DNA of 64,000 nucleotides. Origin: Fusibacter bizertensis. Lineage in GTDB: Bacteria > Bacillota > Clostridia > Peptostreptococcales > Acidaminobacteraceae. Positions within the stretch are counted from its first letter, which is position 1; each line of letters opens with the position of its first letter. Below are positions 54,538 to 63,882 of the stretch, piece after piece. Below the pieces are notes generated by a model that made no database searches, was not told the DNA's origin, and worked only from the letters and a program-made list of their open reading frames with translations. The stretch covers positions 62,001 through 126,000 of the forward strand of contig NZ_JARYZI010000009.1 of assembly GCF_029914245.1 (NCBI RefSeq), written 5' to 3'. The translations under genes were made by a program, and so were the position numbers.

Positions 54538-55788
54538 TTAATCTGCTAACTTATGAACAAATAATCCACTTCTTAACTTAGGTTCAAACCAAGTTGATTT
54601 TGGAGGCATAACTTCTCCTGCATTTGCGATATCAATCAAATCATCCATTGTAGTTGGATACATTGAAAACGCAACTGCAAAATCATCATTTACTCGAGCT
54701 TCTAGCGCTTCAAGTCCTCTGATACCACCAACGAAATCAATTCTTGTGTCAGTTCTTGGATTTTCGATACCTAAAATTGGTTGTAATAAATTCTTTTGTA
54801 ATATAGATACGTCTAAGCGATCAACAGGGTCTTGAGCATTGTATGTGCCTTCTTTTGCAGTGATTTGATACCAAGCACCATCTAGATACATACCAAAAGT
54901 AGCTCTAGTCATAGGCTTATATGGCGTTGCTTGATCAACTTTTACACATTCAAAGTTTTGAGCTACTGCTTCTAAAAACGATTCTTTATTGTATCCATTT
55001 AAGTCTTTTACAACTCTATTGTAATCCATAATGAATAAGTCTTCATCAGGGAAAATTACAGCCATAAAGTAGTTAAACTCTTCTGATCCATCATAATTCG
55101 GAAACTCTTCTCTTCTCTTTAAACCAACTTTTACAGAAGAAGCAGAACGATGATGACCATCAGCAATATAAAGGTATTCTATACCATCAAATATCTCAGC
55201 GATTCTACTAACTAAGCTAAGGTCATCTAATTTCCAGAAAATATGCGTAATCGCATCGTCAGAAGTAAAATTGTAAACTGGCATGTGAAACTTTATCCAA
55301 TCGTTTACAATTTTGTTGATTTCATCATTTTTTCTGTAAGTTAAAAATACAGGCTCAGTATTTGCATCACAGAAATCAAAATTATTGATTCTATCAATTT
55401 CTTTTGCAGGTCTTGTGAACTCATGTTTTTTAATTACATCATTGATATAATCGTCTATCGATGTACACGCAACTATACCCGTTTGAACTCTACCGTTCAT
55501 CAATTGTCTATAAATATAGTAGATTGGCTCACTGTCTTGTGTCATGATACCATCTGCAATAAATTGATCTAAGTTTTTACGAGCAGTTTCGTAAACCAGT
55601 TGATCATAATCGCCAACTGAATCAGGTAAATCAATTTCTGAACGAACGATATGCAAATATGAATTTGGATTTCCTTCAGCCATTTGTTTTGCTTCTTTTC
55701 TATTCATAACATCATATGGTAAACAAGCTACTTGCTCAGCTAATTCTTGTTTTGGAACAATACCTTTAAACGGTCTAACTACTGCCAC
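54538..55788 (-). CDS. DUF1015 protein, ParB-fold-like, in a serine-synthesis unit
   Basis: 416 residues. The start V-V-R-P-F-K-G-I-V-P and Y-D-V-M-N are typical of DUF1015. A motif I-A-D-G-H-H-R-S-A-S at about 210-219 resembles the G-x-H-R phosphate-handling motif of ParB-fold enzymes, some of which are serine kinases. Its biochemical role is not known to me. It follows, at 72 bases, a dehydrogenase and an aminotransferase that would make phosphoserine, and no phosphoserine phosphatase is near, so a role in serine metabolism is likely (inference). Start GTG after GGAGGTATATT. Confidence 0.85.
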   Translation of the reverse strand: MAVVRPFKGIVPKQELAEQVACLPYDVMNRKEAKQMAEGNPNSYLHIVRSEIDLPDSVGDYDQLVYETARKNLDQFIADGIMTQDSEPIYYIYRQLMNGRVQTGIVACTSIDDYINDVIKKHEFTRPAKEIDRINNFDFCDANTEPVFLTYRKNDEINKIVNDWIKFHMPVYNFTSDDAITHIFWKLDDLSLVSRIAEIFDGIEYLYIADGHHRSASSVKVGLKRREEFPNYDGSEEFNYFMAVIFPDEDLFIMDYNRVVKDLNGYNKESFLEAVAQNFECVKVDQATPYKPMTRATFGMYLDGAWYQITAKEGTYNAQDPVDRLDVSILQKNLLQPILGIENPRTDTRIDFVGGIRGLEALEARVNDDFAVAFSMYPTTMDDLIDIANAGEVMPPKSTWFEPKLRSGLFVHKLAD

Positions 55789-55860
55789 AATATACCTCCA
55801 AATATAATTCTCATCTCAATTTTTTATCAAACATAGCTTTATATTTAAACTTGTATTCAC

Positions 55861-56772
55861 TTATACGTTAAAATGCGCTCTAATAACAGCAATTGTTTCC
55901 TCGCCAATTCTTTCTTGAGCTTCCCCTGTAGAAGCACCTATATGTGGCGTGCACGATACTCTTGGATGATTGATTAACGCCGTATTTTTAGTAGGCTCCT
56001 CTTCAAATACATCGATACCTGCTCCTGCAACTTTTCCAGAATTTAACGCATCAAGCAAATCATTTTCACATACAACACCACCTCTTGCAGTGTTTATGAT
56101 ATAAACGCCATCTTTCATCATATCAAATTGTTCTTTTTTAAGTGTTGCACCCGCTTTTTTATCAAATGGAATATGAAGCGATATAAAATCAGAAATTTTT
56201 AGAAGTTCATCTAGTGTTTTATATTCAAAATCTGGATACTCCTCCAATTTTCCTCGTCTGTTTGTATATACTACCTTCATACCTAGAGCCTTTGCTCTCA
56301 CAGCAACTTCGTTTGAAATTCGTCCCATACCAATTAGGCCAAGCGTCTTACCATTCAATTCTACTCCAGCGTATTTGCTTTTGTTCCATTCGCCATTTCG
56401 CATTGTCACATTTGCGATGTGGATGAATCTTGCAAGTGAAAACATATGACCAATAGCAAGTTCAGCAACTGCCGCACTACTAGAATTAGGTGTATTCTTT
56501 ACAGTAAAACCATTTTCAGTTGCATAAACATGATCAATGTTGTCAATTCCAACACCAGCTCTAATCATCAACTTTAATCTACTGCCTTTAACTTGATCAA
56601 TTAAATCTTTGCGTAACTTAGTTGCTGATCTAATTACAACTACATCCGTATCTTTAAGTTGTTCTATTAAAGCTTCACCATCATAATGTGCCGTATCCAC
56701 TTGATGTCCCAATGAAATTAAAGCATCTACTGCACTTTTGTCCATACCATCGTTCGCTAAAATTTTTAACAT
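55861..56772 (-). CDS. serA: D-3-phosphoglycerate dehydrogenase-like enzyme
   Basis: 303 residues, the short form without an ACT regulatory domain. D-2-hydroxyacid dehydrogenase motifs: R-A-G-V-G-I-D-N-I-D, NAD loop G-L-I-G-M-G-R-I (third Gly replaced), catalytic Arg in I-N-T-A-R-G-G, Glu in D-V-F-E-E-E-P, His in T-P-H-I-G-A-S-T. It oxidises 3-phosphoglycerate to 3-phosphohydroxypyruvate with NAD, if the neighbours are a guide. It lies 60 bases after the aminotransferase. A glyoxylate/hydroxypyruvate reductase role is the main alternative. Confidence 0.88.
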   Translation of the reverse strand: MLKILANDGMDKSAVDALISLGHQVDTAHYDGEALIEQLKDTDVVVIRSATKLRKDLIDQVKGSRLKLMIRAGVGIDNIDHVYATENGFTVKNTPNSSSAAVAELAIGHMFSLARFIHIANVTMRNGEWNKSKYAGVELNGKTLGLIGMGRISNEVAVRAKALGMKVVYTNRRGKLEEYPDFEYKTLDELLKISDFISLHIPFDKKAGATLKKEQFDMMKDGVYIINTARGGVVCENDLLDALNSGKVAGAGIDVFEEEPTKNTALINHPRVSCTPHIGASTGEAQERIGEETIAVIRAHFNV

Positions 56773-56832
56773 CCTACCAGACCCTCCTATTCAGAAATTA
56801 AGGCAATTGAGATCAATTGCCTTGAGTACTAC

Positions 56833-57903
56833 TTATAAGCCAAGAATTTCTTCGATAACTGATAAAAGTGTTTTTAGTTCATCTATTTGTGTGTCAGCCA
56901 TGTGCGCAATACGGAATGTAACATCTTTAAGTTTACCATAACCGTTTGAGATCATGTAACCACGTTTTCCTAATTCTTTGTTTAGATCAGAAACACTAAT
57001 TTCTCTTGTATTTCTAATCGTTGTCAACGTATTTGACGCATATTTTTCCTCAGCAAGCATTTCAAAATGTTTATTTGCCCATTCTCTTGTAAGTTTAGCC
57101 ATCTCTAAATGTCTAGCAAATCTATTCTCAAAGCCTTCAGCAACAATATTTTCAAGTTGATAATCAAGGGCAAACATGTGTGCCAGAGAAGGTGTTGAAG
57201 GATATTGGTAATCCTTATCTTGAATATACTTGTAAAGCTCTAATAGGTCAAAATACAGACCTCTATGTTCTACTTGCTCAGCTGCTTTTCTAGCTTTTTC
57301 TGAAAAAGAACAAATCGCCATACCAGCTGGTAATCCTAAACATTTCTGTGTTGATGTGATACAAATATCAACACCAAGCTTGTCTACTTCAATCTTTGTT
57401 CCACCAAGTGAACTAACTGTGTCAAGGCAGAATACTACTTCTGGATATTTCTTTACTACCTCAGCAATTTCGTCTACTGGGTTCATGATACCTGTTGATG
57501 TTTCATTATGTGTAATGGTGATTAAATCGTATTTTCCAGTTGCCAACGCTTCCTCAACCATTTCAGGTGTTGTCGGTTGACCTAGTTCAGATTTGAAAAT
57601 ATCAGCAGGTACATTATTTGCAATTGCCATCTTATACCATCTGTCTCCAAAAGCACCCACAGAAAATACTGCTGCTCTTTTGCGAGTACAAGATCTAACT
57701 GCGCCTTCCATTAATCCACTTCCAGACGATGTAGATAACAAAATCTCATTTTCAGTGTACATTAACTTTCTAATTTTTTCTGAAATACCTCTTTGTAATG
57801 CAGATGCATCTTTAGTTCTGTGGCCAATTTGTGGTGTTGCCATCTTTAAAAGTACATCTTCTCTAACGTCTACAGGACCTGGAATAAACAATTTCTTATG
57901 CAT
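56833..57903 (-). CDS. Class V aminotransferase (serine/phosphoserine type)
   Basis: 356 residues, PLP-dependent. Start H-K-K-L-F-I-P-G-P-V-D-V; G-S-G-L-M-E-G-A; PLP Lys in S-S-T-Q-K-C-L-G-L-P-A-G at about 192; late Arg in T-F-R-I-A-H-M. Similar to serine-pyruvate or alanine-glyoxylate aminotransferases, some of which work as phosphoserine aminotransferase when beside serA. First gene of the unit; GAGGTGATTTG before the ATG. Confidence 0.88.
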   Translation of the reverse strand: MHKKLFIPGPVDVREDVLLKMATPQIGHRTKDASALQRGISEKIRKLMYTENEILLSTSSGSGLMEGAVRSCTRKRAAVFSVGAFGDRWYKMAIANNVPADIFKSELGQPTTPEMVEEALATGKYDLITITHNETSTGIMNPVDEIAEVVKKYPEVVFCLDTVSSLGGTKIEVDKLGVDICITSTQKCLGLPAGMAICSFSEKARKAAEQVEHRGLYFDLLELYKYIQDKDYQYPSTPSLAHMFALDYQLENIVAEGFENRFARHLEMAKLTREWANKHFEMLAEEKYASNTLTTIRNTREISVSDLNKELGKRGYMISNGYGKLKDVTFRIAHMADTQIDELKTLLSVIEEILGL

Positions 57904-58064
57904 TCAAATCACCTCAAAATTATTATTTAATTCATGATAATCATATCATTTAATAAAGGGAATAACAATATTTGTCCCGCTTCTTTTGCTCAAAAAATTT
58001 TAAATTTATTTCATATATTCAATTTTTTGTGTAAACCGTTACATTGTTAACAATTTACCGTAAT

Positions 58065-58090
58065 TAAAAACCGCTTCCTAAGAAACGGTT
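58065..58090 (-). terminator. Terminator after the DegV gene
   Basis: A 9-bp stem with one G-U (58069-58077 with 58082-58090), 4-base loop, T-run on the minus strand. Confidence 0.75.
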
Positions 58091-58095
58091 AATCA

Positions 58096-58935
58096 TTAAA
58101 ATGCAACGATGACTCCTTTTTTATCTGCATACATAGAGGATAATCCAGCACATTTGACATTGATGACTTCCTCTACTGTTTTAAGTGTGCCAACACCTAA
58201 TGCAATCTGGTCTGCTCTTTCTGGATTGCCCACATGTGTAATCGCTACGATTTTCCTACCACTTTTGATCAATTCTGTTTGCATAATCTCAATGAGCCTA
58301 AGATATGCTTTATTGGAATTTCGAACTTTCTCTAAAAGTTTAATTTCCCCATTGCCATCCGAACTCATAATAGGCAATATATTAAGTGTCGAAGCAATTA
58401 AGCCTTTCCATTTAGAGATTCTTCCATTCTTAATTAAGTTATTAAGACTCTCAGAAATAAAAATCACTTTCATATCCTTAATAAACTCAGTCATCATCTC
58501 AACTAACTTCTCTTTGGTATAACCAAGTTTTTTTAATTCATGAATTTGTCTTGTAATCAAAGTTTCACCTGCAGCTGCACCGAGGGAATCAAATACATGA
58601 ATAAACTTTCTGTTGGGATTTTCAGAATTATATAAATTTTTAGCTAAAATCGCACTATTAAAAGTACCACTTAAATGTGATGATATTGTTACAATATAGA
58701 TTTCATCTTCCTCACCCTCAAAGTGCTCTAAAAAATCATTAGGCGCTGGGCAAGCAGATTTCGGCGTTGTGGTTATATTCTTCATATCCGATACAAAACC
58801 TTCAACGTCAAGGTTCTCATCATCTATATACTCTTTACCATCAAGATAGAGTTTAAAAGGGACTAAAGTCACAGGAAATTCCTTTTCAAACGTCTGATCG
58901 ACATCTGCACTACTATCTGCAATTATTTTATACAT
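58096..58935 (-). CDS. DegV-family fatty-acid-binding protein
   Basis: 279 residues. DegV motifs: I-A-D-S-S-A-D at 4-10, L-Y-L-D-G-K-E-Y, S-H-L-S-G-T-F-N-S-A at about 88-97, and L-N-N-L-I-K-N-G-R-I-S. DegV/FakB proteins hold a fatty acid for the kinase FakA. I chose the ATG at 58935 with AGGAGATG before it. Single gene with its own terminator; function in this organism not known. Confidence 0.9.
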   Translation of the reverse strand: MYKIIADSSADVDQTFEKEFPVTLVPFKLYLDGKEYIDDENLDVEGFVSDMKNITTTPKSACPAPNDFLEHFEGEEDEIYIVTISSHLSGTFNSAILAKNLYNSENPNRKFIHVFDSLGAAAGETLITRQIHELKKLGYTKEKLVEMMTEFIKDMKVIFISESLNNLIKNGRISKWKGLIASTLNILPIMSSDGNGEIKLLEKVRNSNKAYLRLIEIMQTELIKSGRKIVAITHVGNPERADQIALGVGTLKTVEEVINVKCAGLSSMYADKKGVIVAF

Positions 58936-58997
58936 CAAATCATCTCCTAAAGTTAATAAATATATTATACTTTAATCCAAGTACTTTGACAATTTAT

Positions 58998-59026
58998 AAA
59001 AAAACTGCCCTTAGGCAGTTTTTTTA
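58998..59026. terminator. Terminator after fchA
   Basis: A 9-bp perfect stem (59001-59009 with 59014-59022), tetraloop, A- and T-runs on both sides. Confidence 0.8.
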
Positions 59027-59056
59027 TAAACTATATGAAGAATTTTCAAGTTGTAC

Positions 59057-59674
59057 TTAGAGATCAGATAGCCCCATTATATATGCCTCTTTCTCTATTG
59101 CAAGCGCTTCAAGTTCTTTTACTTTATCACTTGTATCCTTTACAAAAGTCTCATCTTTTATAGAGCCAAGGTTAATCTTCACATTGTAAAGTGCAGAAAG
59201 GATTGCTGTTCTTGCCATCATTCCTGCAACTAATGCATCTGTTTGTGCATTTTTATTGCCATTTTCAACGAGATATGCGATATCTTCAAAAAGTTCTGCT
59301 GTTTTTTCAGCAACTTCAAGAGGGACAGAAGCAGCATATTTCATACCATCTTGTATCAATTGAGTTCTATGTGCTTTTTCTTCATCAGTTTCTTTAGGTA
59401 ATTTAAACGCCTTCATGACACTATCAAAAGAATTTGCATCTTTGTCTATCAAATCAACAAAAACCTGTTTATATGCAGCCATTCTCACTGCCACATTACT
59501 CATTTCATCAGAAACAGCTTCATAATTTTTTTTACCTATTGTTAAATTTGCTACCATTGCTGCAAGTGCAGATGCAAGCGATGATGATAATGCCGCAACA
59601 CTTCCGCCTCCCGGAACTGGTTCGCTTGATTCAAGTTGATTAATAAAAGCTTGCAAGCCTAAATCCTTTAACAT
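59057..59674 (-). CDS. fchA: Formiminotetrahydrofolate cyclodeaminase
   Basis: 205 residues, all helical, with the family's E-P-V-P-G-G-G-S-V-A-A-L folate loop at about 18-28 and N-L-T-I-G-K-K-N-Y. It turns 5-formimino-tetrahydrofolate into methenyl-tetrahydrofolate and ammonia, the step after FtcD. It is the last gene of ftcD-hutI-fchA, nine bases after hutI. AGGAGG precedes the ATG. Length is that of the stand-alone bacterial enzyme. Confidence 0.93.
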   Translation of the reverse strand: MLKDLGLQAFINQLESSEPVPGGGSVAALSSSLASALAAMVANLTIGKKNYEAVSDEMSNVAVRMAAYKQVFVDLIDKDANSFDSVMKAFKLPKETDEEKAHRTQLIQDGMKYAASVPLEVAEKTAELFEDIAYLVENGNKNAQTDALVAGMMARTAILSALYNVKINLGSIKDETFVKDTSDKVKELEALAIEKEAYIMGLSDL

Positions 59675-59683
59675 TTTTGCCTC

Positions 59684-60955
59684 CTAATAAGGTTGATTAT
59701 TCTCTTTGTCTAGAATTAGAACGCCATTTTTTATAACTTTTTCAACCGTGCTTACACCAATATGATAAGGCAAGAACTTATACGATGGAAACTCATGGAC
59801 CACTAAATCAGCTTTTTTTCCTATATCAATACTTCCTATTTGGTCAGCACGATCAAGTGCAGCAGCACCGTTGATAGTCAATGCAGTTATTGTTTCTTCA
59901 ATGGTCATTCCCATTTGATTTGTAGCAAGTGCAATTAAAAGCGCAATTGACTCGGTAAAGCAACTGCCCGGATTAAAATCTGTTGCCAATGCAACAATTA
60001 AACCTTGATCAATCATGTACCTAGCTCTCGCGTAATGCTCTTTTAGAGAAAACGCGGTACATGGCAATAGTGTTGCAACAACCCCAGCGTTTTTCATCGC
60101 TTCTATGCCAAGATCGGACGCTTGTAGTAAATGATCTGCTGAAATAGCACCTAGTTCAGCAGAAAGTTCAGCCCCTCCTAAAGCAACAATTTCATCAGCA
60201 TGAATCTTAATTTTAAAACCTAATTTTTTTGCTGCATTTAGAAATCTACGAGACTGCTCAATAGAAAATACATTCTCTTCACAAAAAATATCCGAAAACT
60301 CTGCCAAACCACGTTGATCAACAACAGGAAGCACTTCTTCAATCATAAAATCAATAAAGGCTTCTGGATCTTGTTTGTATGCGGCTGGTCTAGCATGTGG
60401 CCCTAAAAATGTCGTGATAATATCAAGGGAATGTAACTTGTTGAGTTCTTTCATTACTTCGAGTTGTTTAATTTCAGTATCAAGATCTAATCCATACCCG
60501 CTTTTCCCCTCAACTGTAGTAACACCAAAGCTAGTCATTGAATTCAGTCTTTTTATTCCGACTTGAATTAAATCTTCCTTTGAAGTCGCCATAGTTCCTT
60601 TGACTGAATTGATGATGCCACCACCCCTAGACATAATATCCATGTATGATATTCCATTTAGTCTCCAGTTGTATTCTTCTTCTCTATAACCACCAAAGAT
60701 GAAATGTGTATGTGAGTCTACAAACCCCGGTAATACACATTTACCTTTAGCATCAATTACTTTAAAGTCTTTTTCTAAAAAATATTCAAGATCAATCGGC
60801 TCTGCTGTAACTTTTGTGATAATTCCATCTTCTACAATTACTGAAGCGTTTTTCAACACATTCAGATCTTGCATTTGCGCTCCTGCCTTACCTTTATAAC
60901 CGCTACAAGTAACGACCTCAGATGCATTATGGATCACTACGCTACCTTTTTTCAT
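59684..60955 (-). CDS. hutI: Imidazolonepropionase
   Basis: 423 residues, amidohydrolase fold. Metal and active-site residues: D-S-H-T-H-F-I-F-G-G at about 80-89, I-H-A-D-E at about 256, S-A-D-H-L-L, and T-D-F-N-P-G-S at about 330. It opens the ring of imidazolone propionate to N-formimino-glutamate. It lies four bases after ftcD and nine before fchA, one transcript. GGAGTAAATTC before the ATG. Confidence 0.95.
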   Translation of the reverse strand: MKKGSVVIHNASEVVTCSGYKGKAGAQMQDLNVLKNASVIVEDGIITKVTAEPIDLEYFLEKDFKVIDAKGKCVLPGFVDSHTHFIFGGYREEEYNWRLNGISYMDIMSRGGGIINSVKGTMATSKEDLIQVGIKRLNSMTSFGVTTVEGKSGYGLDLDTEIKQLEVMKELNKLHSLDIITTFLGPHARPAAYKQDPEAFIDFMIEEVLPVVDQRGLAEFSDIFCEENVFSIEQSRRFLNAAKKLGFKIKIHADEIVALGGAELSAELGAISADHLLQASDLGIEAMKNAGVVATLLPCTAFSLKEHYARARYMIDQGLIVALATDFNPGSCFTESIALLIALATNQMGMTIEETITALTINGAAALDRADQIGSIDIGKKADLVVHEFPSYKFLPYHIGVSTVEKVIKNGVLILDKENNQPY

Positions 60956-60959
60956 GAAT

Positions 60960-61853
60960 TTACTCCATTATTCTTTTTTCTAATACCTGTTCGTATGAAA
61001 ATTCTTCTATTCCCAGGTAATATTCTGAAGTGGCAATGAGTGCATCCATTGGAACTAAACCAATAATCTCACTACCAACAATTGACACGCCGTATCTTTG
61101 CGCTTCAATTCTGATAAGTTCAAAAGCACGATACAATGGCGTTTTTGTAAAATCGGTCATATTCATCGATATTTGTACAATACCACGTTCTTCAAGCGCA
61201 ATACCAAGTGCTTTACAATAACGTAACCCACCGCTTAAGTGTCTCACATTTTTAGCTATTTTATTCGCAATTTCCAAATCGTTTGTATTGAGATTAACAT
61301 TGAAAGCCACAAGCGGCATTCTAGCACCGATTGCTGTAATTCCAGCAGTTGGATGAATCGTAGTCCCAAAATCTGGCGTCCATTCAGGCGCTTTGATTTT
61401 CTCTGCCATCCCTTCAAATTGACCTTTTCTTACATTTGCTAAATTTTCTCTTGTCGATGCAGATGCTGATTTCTCATACAAGAAACTAGGCACGGCAAAT
61501 TTATCATAGATAAGTGATGCGACTTCTTTTGAAAGTGCAACACACTCTTCCATAGTTGCATTTTTAATTGGTATAAATGGGATTACATCAGTTGCCCCCA
61601 TCCTAGGATGTTGACCTTCATGCTTAGTCATATCAATCAATTGCGACGCAATTCCTACCGCTTCAACAACAGCAGCTTTTAAAGCTTCTCTCTCACCAAC
61701 TACGGTTACAACCACTCTATTGTGGTCTTCATCATTGCTATAATCTAATAATTTAACGCCTGCTTTTCCTCTAAAGGGAGCTACGATTTTATCGATTTTT
61801 TCTAAGTCTCTTCCTTCACTAAAGTTAGGAACACATTGAATGATTTGATGCAT
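60960..61853 (-). CDS. ftcD: Glutamate formimidoyltransferase
   Basis: 297 residues, single-domain form without the fused cyclodeaminase. Motifs: Q-C-V-P-N-F-S-E-G-R at about 6-15, D-H-N-R-V-V-V-T, H-P-R-M-G-A-T-D-V-I-P-F, and N-V-N-L-N-T. It moves the formimino group from formiminoglutamate to tetrahydrofolate and frees glutamate. I chose the ATG at 61853 with GGAGGTTATT before it. First gene of the hut/folate unit. Confidence 0.95.
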   Translation of the reverse strand: MHQIIQCVPNFSEGRDLEKIDKIVAPFRGKAGVKLLDYSNDEDHNRVVVTVVGEREALKAAVVEAVGIASQLIDMTKHEGQHPRMGATDVIPFIPIKNATMEECVALSKEVASLIYDKFAVPSFLYEKSASASTRENLANVRKGQFEGMAEKIKAPEWTPDFGTTIHPTAGITAIGARMPLVAFNVNLNTNDLEIANKIAKNVRHLSGGLRYCKALGIALEERGIVQISMNMTDFTKTPLYRAFELIRIEAQRYGVSIVGSEIIGLVPMDALIATSEYYLGIEEFSYEQVLEKRIME

Positions 61854-61934
61854 AATAACCTCCAAATAATTTGATTATCTATAGTTTATAGTTTCTACGT
61901 CTATTTTTCGACCATTCACCATTCAAATCGTCAA

Positions 61935-62888
61935 CTAAAGCTCTAGTTTAATTTTAAGTTTCTCTAGCATATCTATTGTCATGCTTTCCAAATTATATTT
62001 TGGGTTCCAATTCCATTCTGCTCTTGCACATGAATCATCAAGTGAATTTGGCCAAGAATTTGCTATGTTTTGTTTAATTGGATCCACATTATAATCCATT
62101 TCAAATTCAGGAATATGCTTTTTAATTTCATTCATTATATCAACCGGACAAAAACTCATAGCTGTGATATTGAAAGCATTTCTATGAATCAATTTTGAAC
62201 CGTCAGCTTCACAGATTTGGATAATTGAATCAATTGCATCAGGCATATACATCATATCCATATAAGTTTCAGAATTGAGATTGCATGTAAATTTTTTATT
62301 TTTAAGTGCTTCATAATATATATGAACAGCATAATCTGTGGTTCCACCACCTGGAAGTGCTGAATAAGAAATCAATCCAGGGAAACGAACACCTCTTGTA
62401 TCAACACCAAATTTCTGAAAATAATAATCACATAAAAGCTCCCCTGCAACCTTCGAAACACCATATATAGTTGTAGGGCGTTGAATTGTATCTTGTGGTG
62501 TGAAATCTGGAGGTGTTGTCGGACCAAATGCAGCAATAGAACTTGGCGTAAATACCATAGCACCAGTTTCACGAGCTGCCTCAAGACAGTTGTATAAACC
62601 ATTCATATTTACATCCCATAACAATTGAGGGTTATTCTCACCTACAGCTGATAACAATGCCGCTAAATTCATGACAGTATCTATTTCATATTTTTTCATT
62701 AACTCTAGTAAACGATTATAATCAGTAACATCAAGCAATTCAAAAATTCCATCTTTTTCGACAGACTCATTGTTACCACCTCTAATATTTGTTGCAACAA
62801 CGTTTTCAACCCCATAGACTTTTCTTAAGGTATGCGTCAGTTCCGTACCAATCTGACCGCAAGCTCCAGTGATCAATATTTTTTTCAT
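61935..62888 (-). CDS. SDR-type L-threonine 3-dehydrogenase
   Basis: 317 residues, extended short-chain dehydrogenase. NAD loop G-A-C-G-Q-I-G at 8-14, A-A-L-L-S-A-V-G-E, active-site Ser/Thr in T-P-S-S-I-A-A-F-G-P and Y-G-V-S-K at about 143-147, R-F-P-G-L-I-S-Y, all typical of the SDR threonine dehydrogenases. It oxidises threonine to 2-amino-3-ketobutyrate. No 2-amino-3-ketobutyrate CoA ligase is in the window. A general NAD-sugar epimerase is the alternative but less likely. Confidence 0.85.
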   Translation of the reverse strand: MKKILITGACGQIGTELTHTLRKVYGVENVVATNIRGGNNESVEKDGIFELLDVTDYNRLLELMKKYEIDTVMNLAALLSAVGENNPQLLWDVNMNGLYNCLEAARETGAMVFTPSSIAAFGPTTPPDFTPQDTIQRPTTIYGVSKVAGELLCDYYFQKFGVDTRGVRFPGLISYSALPGGGTTDYAVHIYYEALKNKKFTCNLNSETYMDMMYMPDAIDSIIQICEADGSKLIHRNAFNITAMSFCPVDIMNEIKKHIPEFEMDYNVDPIKQNIANSWPNSLDDSCARAEWNWNPKYNLESMTIDMLEKLKIKLEL

Positions 62889-63032
62889 TTAGCGCTCCCC
62901 TTCTAAAATTATTTGAATCCTTAAAATCTTTTTACCAATTCTATTTTACATGATACATTATAAGAGTAAAACAAATGTTTTTTGAAAATATTTTAACATT
63001 TCGACTTACTTTTTATTTTTAAGCGTTATTAC

Positions 63033-63323
63033 CTATATTAAGCTAATAATTTTGTCTTGAAAAATTAGAATCGAAATAATTAGCAAATCCACAAAAGTAC
63101 CTAAAGTCGCAACAACTCTAAACTTGATTTTACTCAACTTATGACGACCTACAATCATAGCCATTAATAATCCGATCCCACCCGATAAAAAACCATGAGA
63201 TAAAAGAAAAAACTCAGAAATTCGCCATTTTCCTTTGACTGCATAGTATTTATCTAGTAACATACTGATAAATGCAGATAGATTTACTGCAATAAATAAT
63301 AACCATATAATTTTTAATGTCAT
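63033..63323 (-). CDS. DUF1294 membrane protein
   Basis: 96 residues with three hydrophobic segments and the DUF1294 pattern: L-D-K-Y-Y-A, W-R-I-S-E-F-F-L-L, G-G-I-G-L-L-M-A-M, R-H-K-L-S-K-I-K-F. Function unknown. I chose the ATG at 63323 with GGAGGTGCT before it. Divergent from mgtC. Confidence 0.88.
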   Translation of the reverse strand: MTLKIIWLLFIAVNLSAFISMLLDKYYAVKGKWRISEFFLLSHGFLSGGIGLLMAMIVGRHKLSKIKFRVVATLGTFVDLLIISILIFQDKIISLI

Positions 63324-63438
63324 AGCACCTCCAAACACAATTTACTAGTGATTTAATTTATATAGATATAAATCTCATAGTGTGTATAATCTATATTAAC
63401 TCACTATCAAGATATATACAATGAGAAAGGAGCATGTC

Positions 63439-63879
63439 ATGAATCTTGAACTTGAAAGCGTCATCAAGATCTTAATAGCTGTTTTAGTAGGTGGCTTTAT
63501 CGGACTTGAAAGAGAGTCAGCTAATCGTCCTGCTGGATTAAGAACTCATATACTTGTATGTGTAGCGAGTGCCTTAGTTATGGATATGAATATACTGCTT
63601 GCAAGAGAGTTTATCAATACAGATCCCGTTAGATTAGGCGCACAAGTCATAAGTGGTATGGGTTTTCTAGGTGCTGGTACAATTATCAAAGAAGGCGTCA
63701 ACGTGCGCGGTCTTACAACTGCTGCAGGTTTATGGGCGGTTGCATGTCTTGGACTCGTCATTGGCGCTGGTTTTTATCTCCTAGCCGTTTTTGCTTCTCT
63801 TGTTATGTTAATTACATTAAAAACTTTCAATCAATTAGAGCAGAAATATACCAAACATAAAAGACCACCGATGGAATAG
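63439..63879 (+). CDS. MgtC/SapB-family membrane protein
   Basis: 146 residues, four membrane segments. MgtC signature: G-G-F-I-G-L-E-R-E-S-A-N-R-P-A-G-L-R-T-H at about 17-36 and Q-V-I-S-G-M-G-F-L-G-A-G-T-I, L-T-T-A-A-G-L-W. No C-terminal ACT-like domain. Linked to magnesium limitation or ATP synthase control in pathogens; role here unknown. I chose the ATG at 63439 with AAAGGAG before it over one 18 bases upstream. Confidence 0.9.
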   Translation: MNLELESVIKILIAVLVGGFIGLERESANRPAGLRTHILVCVASALVMDMNILLAREFINTDPVRLGAQVISGMGFLGAGTIIKEGVNVRGLTTAAGLWAVACLGLVIGAGFYLLAVFASLVMLITLKTFNQLEQKYTKHKRPPME

Positions 63880-63882
63880 TCG

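Noticed and set aside
57928-57946. A Fur-like AT palindrome near the aminotransferase start
   Set aside because: It matches only half of the known Fur pattern, and short AT palindromes are expected by chance in such AT-rich DNA.
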